Below are positions 1 to 4,836 of a stretch of 7,533 bases of DNA, one piece after another (position 1 is the stretch's first letter; every line of letters begins with the position of its first letter). The notes below the pieces were generated by a model that searched no databases, was not told the DNA's origin, and was given only the letters and a program-made list of their open reading frames with translations. The translations under genes were made by a program, and so were the position numbers. Origin of the DNA: Desulfovibrio sp. (GTDB taxonomy: Bacteria; Desulfobacterota; Desulfovibrionia; Desulfovibrionales; Desulfovibrionaceae); the NCBI GenBank assembly GCA_014804915.1, contig JAAUYW010000108.1, positions 1-7,533 on the forward strand, read 5' to 3'.

Positions 1-5
1 CGTCA

Positions 6-803
6 ATGCAAAGTCCTGTCTATCTCCGTGCCAGCTCTATAGCAGACTTCTTTGACTGCCCTGCCCGCTGGCAGTCAAAGCACCTGTTAAAAATGCGGCT
101 GCCCACTTCAGGCGCGGCTTTGCTGGGCACGGCTGTTCATGCAGGCACTGCGCTCTTTGATCAGTCAAAACTTGACGGCAATCCGCTTACTTCAGATGAA
201 GCCGCTGGCGCAGTAGTGGACACCCTGCAAAAGCCGGAATTTGAGGTTGACTGGGAAGACAGCAATCCCAATGAAGCCGAAAAGCTGGCCCTGCCATTAC
301 ACAAACTCTACTGCGAGAAAGTCGCGCCAAAGCAGAATTACACCGCAGTTGAAGCAACCTGCGAGGCGCTGGAGCTTACCGATATCAGCCTAACGCTCAC
401 CGGCACAGTGGATCGCGTCCGCAAGACTGAAGAAGGGCTTGGCATTGCGGACATAAAGACTGGCAAAACGGCAGTCGGCGCGGACGGCAAAGTTAGAACG
501 CAGGCTCATGCCGCGCAGATTGGCGCATATGAAATACTGGCGCAGGCGGTTACCGGCAAGGAAATTTCCGCGCCCGCCCAGATCATTGGCTTGCAGGTCG
601 CAAAGACGGACAAAGGCAGACGCGCAGGCACAGGCGAAATCGCCAATGCCCGCGACATTCTGCTTGACGATGGCGAGCAGCCCGGGCTCTTGCGGATTGC
701 CAGCCGGATAATCCACTCAGGGGATTTTTACGGCAACCCTAGAAGCCCGCTTTGCAGCGAGAAATATTGCCCGGCATTCAAGTCATGCCGCTGGCGGAGG
801 TAA
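6..803 (+). CDS. PD-(D/E)XK nuclease, Cas4/RecB-like phage exonuclease
   Basis: A 265-residue nuclease that probably resects double-stranded DNA ends to make single strands for the RecT protein encoded next to it. Motifs of the PD-(D/E)XK superfamily appear in order: GTAVH (H45), an acidic D136 in GTVDR, the core IADIKTGK (D149, K151) and QIGAY (Q171, Y175). One cysteine near the N-terminus (C18 in FDCPARW) and three at the C-terminus (C250, C255, C261) match the spacing pattern that holds a 4Fe-4S cluster in Cas4 and AddB nucleases. The ATG is only five bases into the window, so its ribosome binding site is not visible and a start further upstream cannot be excluded; the N-terminus does look natural for the family. 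The gene ends 5 bp before the recT start. No CRISPR genes are near, so a phage recombination role is far likelier than spacer acquisition. The family call is firm; the exact activity is inferred. Confidence 0.85.
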   Translation: MQSPVYLRASSIADFFDCPARWQSKHLLKMRLPTSGAALLGTAVHAGTALFDQSKLDGNPLTSDEAAGAVVDTLQKPEFEVDWEDSNPNEAEKLALPLHKLYCEKVAPKQNYTAVEATCEALELTDISLTLTGTVDRVRKTEEGLGIADIKTGKTAVGADGKVRTQAHAAQIGAYEILAQAVTGKEISAPAQIIGLQVAKTDKGRRAGTGEIANARDILLDDGEQPGLLRIASRIIHSGDFYGNPRSPLCSEKYCPAFKSCRWRR

Positions 804-808
804 TAATT

Positions 809-1729
809 ATGGCGCAAGCAACTGTTGCGGCATTGTCAAAAAGGCAGCCGCCGAGCGCGATTGATACAGTACAGGCCCTGCTGACTCAAAATTTCAGGGC
901 AATCCAGTCTTGCCTGCCAAAGCATTTGACGCCGGAGCGGATGTGCAGGATTGCCGTCCAGTCCTTGCAGCGCAATCCGCAAATCCTGAAATGCACACCA
1001 GAAAGCCTGGTCAAGGCGATAATCGAGGCATCAAGCCTAGGGCTTGAGATTGACAGCCGCGGCCTGGCCTATCTCGTTCCCTACGGGAACAAGAATCAGG
1101 ACGGGCGCACAAACGCCACGCTGATTTTTGGCTACAAGGGACTTATGGAGCTGGCGTATCGTTCTGGCCGCGTTGCCAGCATTTACGCCGAAACCGTTTG
1201 CGAGAATGACGATTTCGAGTTCGAGCTGGGCTTGCAGCCAAAGTTGCGGCACATTCCAAGCCTTGACGACAGAGGGGAGCTGAGGGCTGTTTATGCTGTT
1301 GCCCATATGAAAGACGCGGATCCCGTGTTTGTGGTTATGGGCAGGAGCGATGTTGAGAAAATCCGCCGCGCAAGCAAGGCGGGCAATTCCGGCCCCTGGA
1401 CGCAATGGACGGAGGAAATGTGGAAGAAGACGGCAATCCGCCGCCTGTGCAAATATTTACCGCTCTCACCTGAAATCCAGAAGGCGATTGCGCTTGATGA
1501 GCAGGCCGATGAGGGAGTGCAAAATCTGGCAGAGGGGATAATAAATCTGCCGGAGGAACCTGCCATTGAGACAACGGCAAAACAGAAAGAGGAAAGCGAT
1601 CCCGAGCCCAGGCGGGAGGAGCCGTCTTTTGAGTGCGCGAAAATGGACAAGGACGGCAATCCCAAAATGGTTACCAGCGAGGATTGCTTTTATTGCAAGG
1701 ATAAGGACGGTTGTCCGAACAAGGGATAG
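809..1729 (+). CDS. recT: RecT-family single-strand annealing protein
   Basis: A 306-residue RecT-like protein that coats single-stranded DNA and anneals complementary strands during phage recombination or replication. The diagnostic core spans about residues 55-230: a helical segment with ESLVKAIIEASSLGLEID, then YLVPYGNK, LIFGYKGLMELAYRSG, the VYAVAHMKD strand, and WTQWTEEMWKKTAIRRLCKYLPLS. The ATG at 809 was chosen because GGCGGAGG sits 8 bp upstream; the longer reading frame from 752 would overlap the nuclease gene and has no better site. After an acidic, proline-rich linker (about 245-272) the tail carries C276, C293, C296 and C302, arranged like a small zinc ribbon. This is an extra not needed for the RecT fold and might bind a partner or DNA. 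The gene ends in TAG and is followed at once by an intrinsic terminator. The upstream nuclease is the expected functional partner. Confidence 0.93.
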   Translation: MAQATVAALSKRQPPSAIDTVQALLTQNFRAIQSCLPKHLTPERMCRIAVQSLQRNPQILKCTPESLVKAIIEASSLGLEIDSRGLAYLVPYGNKNQDGRTNATLIFGYKGLMELAYRSGRVASIYAETVCENDDFEFELGLQPKLRHIPSLDDRGELRAVYAVAHMKDADPVFVVMGRSDVEKIRRASKAGNSGPWTQWTEEMWKKTAIRRLCKYLPLSPEIQKAIALDEQADEGVQNLAEGIINLPEEPAIETTAKQKEESDPEPRREEPSFECAKMDKDGNPKMVTSEDCFYCKDKDGCPNKG

Positions 1730-1737
1730 ATAGCCAT

Positions 1738-1769
1738 AGGGCCGCTCGCGAGGGCGGCTTTTTTCTTTT
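1738..1769 (+). terminator. Intrinsic terminator after recT
   Basis: GCCGCTC (1741-1747) pairs with GGGCGGC (1752-1758) around the four-base loop GCGA, and the stem can be extended by three weaker pairs. It is followed by TTTTTTCTTTT (1759-1769). It begins 8 bp after the recT stop codon. The Shine-Dalgarno sequence of the next gene begins directly behind it at 1770, so any transcript of the downstream genes that starts upstream must read through this hairpin. Confidence 0.88.
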
Positions 1770-1778
1770 GGAGGGTGT

Positions 1779-1814
1779 ATGACCACAATGCAGAAAGTTT
1801 ACCAGGACGCGTAG
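1779..1814 (+). pseudogene. N-terminal fragment of the 1827-2222 gene, cut by an amber codon
   Basis: ATG at 1779 is preceded by GGAGGG (1770-1775) and opens the reading frame MTTMQKVYQDA, which stops at TAG (1812-1814). The same frame continues after the stop as AACGLQVGDWVKVTR, which reads as a natural continuation of a phage protein. The good ribosome binding site therefore belongs to the broken N-terminus, while the long downstream frame has only a TTG and no clear ribosome binding site. The simplest reading is one gene, 1779-2222, with a nonsense mutation at its twelfth codon; CAG to TAG by a single transition is one route. A separate 11-residue leader peptide is the alternative. A sequencing error is also possible. 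Confidence 0.55.
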
Positions 1815-1826
1815 GCCGCTTGCGGT

Positions 1827-2222
1827 TTGCAAGTTGGGGATTGGGTAAAAGTTACCCGCCAAGCTGAAAGTTTTGAAGCGGGATGGGATACTACTTGGAT
1901 TCCCGAAATGAACAGTCTTGTAGGACAGACAGGTGAGGTTGTTAGCGTGGACAAGCGTATAATTGTTCGCTTCTCAAAGATTTGTTTTTTATTTTTCTAC
2001 TTCGTCCTTGAAAAGGCAAAAAAGCCCGAGCCCGTGTTCAAGCCGTTTGACAAGGTGCTGGTGAGGGATAAGGACGATGAGATTTGGCGTTGCAATTTAT
2101 TCTCTCATACGAACGAAGGCATTTATGTATGTGTTATTCATGCTTGGGAACAATGCATTCCCTACGAGGGCAATGAGCATCTTGTAGGGACAACGGGGAA
2201 ACCGGAGGCGGATGATAGCTAA
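1827..2222 (+). CDS. Two-module phage hypothetical protein, probably the body of an amber-interrupted gene
   Basis: A 131-residue frame that opens at TTG with no convincing ribosome binding site. It has two parts. Residues 1-62 carry GDWVKVTR, a region with E14, W20 and W24, VGQTGEVVSV and a closing YFVLE. Residues 70-128 carry FKPFDKVLVRDKD, then W87, YVCVIHAWEQCIPYEGNEHLVGTT. Each part resembles short beta-rich modules often seen in hypothetical proteins of gut-associated phages and their hosts, from memory rather than a search; the function of neither is known to me. The segment KICFLFFYFVLE is unusually aromatic where related sequences usually close on a shorter strand. The frame is continuous with the 1779-1814 fragment across an amber codon, so the protein is probably absent or poorly made unless the amber is suppressed or translation restarts. 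Its TAA stop overlaps the next ATG by one base. Confidence 0.6.
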   Translation: MQVGDWVKVTRQAESFEAGWDTTWIPEMNSLVGQTGEVVSVDKRIIVRFSKICFLFFYFVLEKAKKPEPVFKPFDKVLVRDKDDEIWRCNLFSHTNEGIYVCVIHAWEQCIPYEGNEHLVGTTGKPEADDS

Positions 2223-2413
2223 TGCGTTATGTCTGGACTATGTGGGCCATAGTTGAAATAGCTCGCTATGGCCTAATCTTTGGCTGCCTCTATGCAGCCT
2301 ATAAGGCGTGGTGTGATGCATGGCCCGTATCTGTAGTCGCGCTGATAATAGCCCTCCTGCTGCCCATAGCTGGCAATCGCTTAACATACACTGAGGGAGA
2401 GAAAACGAAGTGA
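2222..2413 (+). CDS. Small two-helix membrane protein
   Basis: A 63-residue protein with two likely membrane segments, about residues 7-29 (WAIVEIARYGLIFGCLYAAY) and 36-50 (VSVVALIIALLLPIA), joined by a short loop and followed by a polar, charged tail ending EGEKTK. The start is well fixed: ATG overlaps the stop of the preceding gene (TAATG), and GGAGG lies about 14 bases upstream, with a second purine run nearer. This overlap points to translational coupling. I do not recognise a family. Small membrane proteins in this part of a phage genome can be superinfection-exclusion proteins or lysis helpers, but nothing in the sequence decides between them, and the position in an early-gene operon argues against a classical holin. 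Confidence 0.65.
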   Translation: MRYVWTMWAIVEIARYGLIFGCLYAAYKAWCDAWPVSVVALIIALLLPIAGNRLTYTEGEKTK

Positions 2414-2484
2414 TGGATAAAGACCAAATAGCCTGCCTCTGGCTTGGGGCGGCCTATGTGGAATACTGGGGTGGGAATGGCTAA
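2413..2484 (+). CDS. Possible 23-residue micro-ORF resembling the start of the Ea22-like gene
   Basis: ATG at 2413 overlaps the preceding stop (TGATG) and reads MDKDQIACLWLGAAYVEYWGGNG before TAA. Its first 26 bases match the first 26 bases of the Ea22-like gene at 3288 at 22 positions, so it may be a leftover of an older copy of that gene start. It overlaps the zinc-finger/HTH gene by 8 bp. The ribosome binding site is weak and distant (GGGAGAG near 2395-2401). Whether a peptide is made is unknown; it could act only by coupling translation to the next gene. Confidence 0.25.
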   Translation: MDKDQIACLWLGAAYVEYWGGNG

Positions 2485-2800
2485 ATGCTTTTGGGACGGC
2501 CCATGCCCCGAGTGTCATGGCGAGGGTGTGATTAATGACGAACTGTGCCCCGAGTGCGAGGGGAGAGGCATGGTAGGCGGCGTGGAAGAAATAAAGCCAT
2601 TGCCGGATTATGTGCGCCATAAAGCAGTTGGCAGCAAGCTGCGCCATGTGAGGGAGCGGCGAGGCGTCAGTATGACTGAGCTTGCCAAAGAGTTTGGCTG
2701 GAGGATTGTTCATTTGAGCAATATCGAGCGGGGCACGGTATGTCCCACGATTGATGAACTGGTGCAGATAACGGAGTGGATTCGGGAATGTATTACGTAA
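2477..2800 (+). CDS. DnaJ-type zinc finger fused to XRE-family helix-turn-helix protein
   Basis: A 107-residue protein with two separable parts. Residues 10-31 contain CPECHGEG and CPECEGRG (C10, C13, C24, C27), two repeats of the CxxCxGxG motif that binds zinc in DnaJ. Residues 50-103 form an XRE/Cro-type helix-turn-helix: VGSKLRHVRERRGVSMTELAKEF followed by VHLSNIERGTVCPTIDELVQI. It is probably a phage DNA-binding regulator. It could control the early operon, but no operator is evident. Three starts are possible: TTG 2444, ATG 2456 and ATG 2477. The ATG at 2477 was preferred because the cysteine motif begins just after it, although the purine-rich GGGGTGGGA upstream is very close. The stop overlaps the next gene by 13 bp. 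The domain calls are firm; the regulatory role is inferred. Confidence 0.78.
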   Translation: MAKCFWDGPCPECHGEGVINDELCPECEGRGMVGGVEEIKPLPDYVRHKAVGSKLRHVRERRGVSMTELAKEFGWRIVHLSNIERGTVCPTIDELVQITEWIRECIT

Positions 2801-3096
2801 TTAGCCAGAGTACAGATCTTAGATGCCCCATGACAAAAGTGAGGAAGTTCTCATCCCTGAACGCCGCAATGCGTTTCGCCAGGATTGGAAGCGGCAATTA
2901 CACCTACAAGGATCCGGAAGCGGCCAGGAATTGGCATCACACTTTCAACAGTGTGTGGGAGCTGAAAGGGCGGATAAACAGGCGGGATCCCATTTTTTCG
3001 GATCGCGGCACCTCCTGCTATCCGAGGAACGATGCAGACAATCTGGCCGCGTACATCCAGAGGAACGGCGAGGAAATTCCGTTGGAGGACAATTAA
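2788..3096 (+). CDS. Hypothetical phage protein, 102 residues
   Basis: The frame reads MYYVISQSTDLRCPMTKVRK and continues with KFSSLNAAMRFARIGSGNYTYKD, EAARNWHHTFNSVWELKGRINRRD and a C-terminal NLAAYIQRNGEEIPLEDN. I do not recognise a family. It is basic in the middle, has no membrane segment or cysteine pair, and is rich in aromatic residues, which suggests a small folded soluble protein. ATG 2788 was chosen over GTG 2776 because GGAG (2773-2776) lies upstream and the natural-looking N-terminus begins there. It overlaps the HTH gene by 13 bp, so the two are probably translated together. It lies five bases upstream of the Lar-like gene. Confidence 0.65.
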   Translation: MYYVISQSTDLRCPMTKVRKFSSLNAAMRFARIGSGNYTYKDPEAARNWHHTFNSVWELKGRINRRDPIFSDRGTSCYPRNDADNLAAYIQRNGEEIPLEDN

Positions 3097-3100
3097 CGTG

Positions 3101-3295
3101 ATGAATATGAGTCAAGAAAAGAAACGATGCCCTTTTTGTGGAAATAAACACCTATATGTCATTGGTATTAATGATGACATGGATTGTGAGCAAGAAAAAA
3201 TCCTTTGCGCGGACTGCGGTGCAACAGGCCCATTTGCTGACAGCCCAGAAGAAGCGTGGGAAAAGTGGAATAAAAGAGGTGGTGATGATGGATAA
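3101..3295 (+). CDS. Lar-like restriction alleviation zinc-ribbon protein
   Basis: A 64-residue protein with the layout of the Lar restriction-alleviation family: an N-terminal CPFCG (C10, C13), a middle strand, CADCGATGP (C36, C39), then a short helix ending in EEAWEKWNKR. Lar of the Rac prophage shields phage DNA from type I restriction by changing the balance of host modification and restriction. Many small phage proteins with this CPFCG...WN pattern carry the same name without proof, so the anti-restriction role here is inferred from family. GGAGG (3084-3088) lies 12 bp before ATG 3101; GTG 3098 in the same frame has tighter spacing and is a real alternative. The 3' end overlaps the Ea22-like gene by 8 bp. 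Confidence 0.75.
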   Translation: MNMSQEKKRCPFCGNKHLYVIGINDDMDCEQEKILCADCGATGPFADSPEEAWEKWNKRGGDDG

Positions 3296-3812
3296 AAACC
3301 AGATTGCCCGCCTGAAAGAACTGGCGGAGCGGGCGACTCAAGGCAGCTGGATAGCGGAGGAAAATGATTATTGCTATGACTACGTCTGGCGTAAAATGCA
3401 GATGATTTCCAATGATAGCGACATTCTGGCAGTCATGGAGCCGCTTGAAAATGCTGCCAATGACGCCGCCTACATCGCCGCCGCAAACCCAACCGTTGTG
3501 CTTGCGCTGATAGAGAAAATTGAACGGCTGGAAAAAGAAAATGGGGAATTGCTCGATTGTAAAAAAGTCCTCAATGACCCACAAGCCTTGACTGTCTCAT
3601 ATTTCGCTGGCGCAATGGCAGAAGGCAGAAAGATGAATGGGGAAATGGACAAGCTGCTAGAGGAAAACAGGCGGCTTGAAAAAGAAGCCGACTGGCTGGC
3701 TGAAGCAGCAACTGATATGGATAGGCAACTTTGTGAAGGGTATGCTTGCCCATATACTCACGTTAGCTGGCGCGAGGCCGCAAGAAAGGCTGCGGAGGAG
3801 CAATGCAGGTAG
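3288..3812 (+). CDS. Ead/Ea22-like phage protein with C-terminal coiled coil
   Basis: A 174-residue protein. The N-terminus IARLKELAERATQGSW and the motif NDAAYIAAANPTVVLALIEKIERLE (about 58-82) are hallmarks of the Ead/Ea22-like family, named for a gene in the lambda b/early region whose biochemical role is not settled. Residues 74-90 and 117-142 are rich in Glu, Lys and Leu and likely form coiled coils. The tail holds C149, C154 and C173. Two ATG codons abut at 3285 and 3288; 3288 has the better spacing (7 bp) from GAGGT at 3276-3280. The frame extends further upstream without a ribosome binding site and overlaps the Lar-like gene, so the longer version was not used. It sits in a block of small accessory early genes where this family is usually found. 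Confidence 0.78.
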   Translation: MDKNQIARLKELAERATQGSWIAEENDYCYDYVWRKMQMISNDSDILAVMEPLENAANDAAYIAAANPTVVLALIEKIERLEKENGELLDCKKVLNDPQALTVSYFAGAMAEGRKMNGEMDKLLEENRRLEKEADWLAEAATDMDRQLCEGYACPYTHVSWREAARKAAEEQCR

Positions 3813-3964
3813 TCCTGAAATCTTGCCCTAATTGTGGCAAGACAGACTTCTTGATCGATAGCTTTAGCGGCCTTGATACCCTGCACATCTTCTGCAGGGA
3901 ATGCGGCATAATGTATTCCCTGCCAAATGTGCCGCGCCGCGAGGAGGCCAGCGATGAAGCCTGA
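3803..3964 (+). CDS. 53-residue zinc-ribbon protein
   Basis: A short frame with two cysteine pairs, CPNC (C8, C11) and CREC (C31, C34), about 19 residues apart and separated by beta-like strands (DFLIDS, LHIFC). This is the pattern of a compact zinc ribbon. The ATG follows GGAGGAG (3794-3800) closely and overlaps the end of the Ea22-like gene by 10 bp. The TGA overlaps the next gene by 11 bp. Codon use and spacing match the neighbouring phage genes, so this is likely a real gene despite its length. Its function is unknown; small phage zinc ribbons often bind nucleic acid or a host enzyme. Confidence 0.68.
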   Translation: MQVVLKSCPNCGKTDFLIDSFSGLDTLHIFCRECGIMYSLPNVPRREEASDEA

Positions 3965-4199
3965 TCCAGTCGCCGCGTTTGCGGAGATATTGAAACAGAT
4001 GAACCCGCGTCAGGGGAAGAAGGCCGGAGCGACCGGCTGGGCATTGGTCGTCATTCAGACATATGACGGCCACGCTGGAACAATGGTACAGGGAGCCCAC
4101 TTTGCCGTGGGCGATATTGATGAAAGCAACCTCGGCTATTTTGTGGCCGAGTATGCAAAGCGGAGCAAGGAGAAAGAGCAGAGGGCCGGCAATGCCTGA
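3954..4199 (+). CDS. Hypothetical phage protein, 81 residues
   Basis: The frame begins MKPDPVAAFAEILKQMNPRQ, has a central strand-rich part (GWALVVIQTYDG, TMVQGAHFAVGDID) and ends in a charged helix, YFVAEYAKRSKEKEQRAG. I do not recognise the family. It is soluble and lacks cysteines, unlike most of its neighbours. ATG 3954 was chosen because GGAGG at 3943-3947 lies 6 bp upstream. It overlaps the zinc-ribbon gene by 11 bp. A strong intrinsic terminator starts about 20 bp after its stop codon, so it may be the last gene of its transcript. Confidence 0.68.
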   Translation: MKPDPVAAFAEILKQMNPRQGKKAGATGWALVVIQTYDGHAGTMVQGAHFAVGDIDESNLGYFVAEYAKRSKEKEQRAGNA

Positions 4200-4296
4200 T
4201 TGCCTGTTTCTAATCCTTTGCGGGGCCAGTGCAGTCAATGTTGCGCTGGCCCTTTTTATTGGCGGGCTGGCAGCTTTGAGGCTGTTTCATGGGTAA
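4192..4296 (+). CDS. Possible 34-residue single-helix membrane peptide
   Basis: ATG 4192 follows GAGGG (4181-4185) by 6 bp and opens a frame with one hydrophobic helix over about residues 4-30 (CLFLILCGASAVNVALALFI continuing to GGLAALRL). It overlaps both neighbours, by 8 bp on each side, as genes in this operon do. Against it, a strong terminator hairpin (4222-4260) lies inside the frame and could by itself account for the run of GC-rich and T-rich codons. Either a real small membrane protein has a terminator folded into its mRNA, or the frame is accidental. Confidence 0.4.
   Translation: MPDCLFLILCGASAVNVALALFIGGLAALRLFHG
4222..4260 (+). terminator. Intrinsic terminator between the early block and the integration block
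   Basis: GGGCCAG (4223-4229) pairs exactly with CTGGCCC (4246-4252), and the stem extends inward through G4231-C4244, C4232-G4243 and A4233-T4242 with a wobble between. It is followed by TTTTTATT (4253-4260). This is as convincing as the hairpin after recT. It separates the genes ending at 4199 from the cysteine-rich, excisionase-like and integrase genes. Confidence 0.8.
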
Positions 4297-4498
4297 GCGC
4301 AAACCCCGCCGCTGGTGTGCCGAATTTGAGCAGCCCTGCGATATGCGGTTTGCGGATTGCGATACCTGCCCTTGCAAGAGTTTCAGGGATTACAAAATCC
4401 GCAAGGGGCATTGGCAGGGCGAGCTGCTGCCGCAGGAAGAGAAGGAATTGATCGCGAGGGTATTGATCCGAATGTGGCAGCGGGAAGGGATTTTGTGA
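4289..4498 (+). CDS. Cysteine-rich phage protein, 69 residues
   Basis: A small basic protein with five cysteines in its first 30 residues: C10, C17, C24, C27 and C29, the last three in DCDTCPC. They could bind a metal. The C-terminal half (QEEKELIARVLIRMWQREG) is likely helical. ATG 4289 has GAGG at 4278-4281 with 7 bp spacing. It overlaps the tiny hydrophobic frame by 8 bp and ends 8 bp before the excisionase-like gene, with which it is probably co-expressed. I recognise no family and do not assign a function. Confidence 0.65.
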   Translation: MGKRKPRRWCAEFEQPCDMRFADCDTCPCKSFRDYKIRKGHWQGELLPQEEKELIARVLIRMWQREGIL

Positions 4499-4506
4499 GG
4501 AGGGGT

Positions 4507-4800
4507 ATGGATAAATTTTTACGCAAGGAAGAGATAGCCGAGCTATTTGGCTGCGGCCACAAGAAGGCTTGCGCCATTCTCAAAAAGCTGGGCGTTGCCA
4601 GCGTTGACTTGGGAAGAGGCCGCAACGGGGGCCCGCGCTGGCTTGAGTCCGCTGTTCACGCGGCAATGCTCAAAATGCATTCGCAGGCGCAGGCAGCCGC
4701 GCAGCCTGCAAGGAGAAAGCCGATTGCGACAATCGGAATGGCCGGCATGAATGTAAACCAGCTCGCCGCATATCTTGATAATGCCAAACCAGTTCAGTAG
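4507..4800 (+). CDS. Excisionase-like helix-turn-helix protein (putative recombination directionality factor)
   Basis: A 97-residue protein whose first half is a small DNA-binding fold: FLRKEEIAELFGCGHKKACAILKKLG (residues 4-29) looks like the helix-turn-helix of the MerR/excisionase group, followed by a glycine- and arginine-rich wing (LGRGRNGGPRW, 35-45) and a helix. The second half contains an Ala/Gln/Arg-rich linker (59-71) and a helical NVNQLAAYLDNA tail. GAGGAGG 5 to 10 bp upstream supports ATG 4507 over longer versions of the frame. It lies 36 bp before the integrase start in the same direction, where excisionases commonly lie. The role of steering the integrase toward excision is inferred from fold and position; a plain transcription regulator is the alternative. 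Confidence 0.65.
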   Translation: MDKFLRKEEIAELFGCGHKKACAILKKLGVASVDLGRGRNGGPRWLESAVHAAMLKMHSQAQAAAQPARRKPIATIGMAGMNVNQLAAYLDNAKPVQ

Positions 4801-4836
4801 GCTTGCCGCTGGGCGCGTATGGCAAAAGGAGAAAGC

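Noticed and set aside
6..803. Cas4-like protein as part of a CRISPR-Cas locus
   Set aside because: No cas1, cas2 or repeat-spacer array is visible, and the direct neighbour is RecT, so a phage recombination role explains it better.
1812..1814. TAG read as pyrrolysine or as a sense codon throughout the phage
   Set aside because: recT, the excisionase-like gene and host genes all end in TAG at natural positions, so TAG works as a stop here. No recoding element is evident.
2981..3000. GGGATCCC followed by TTTTTT as a terminator
   Set aside because: The palindrome has no loop-forming centre and only eight bases, and it lies inside a coding gene.
3168..3584. Minus-strand frame of about 138 residues opposite the Lar-like and Ea22-like genes
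   Set aside because: It is antisense to recognised families; no domain, and no signs of its own start.
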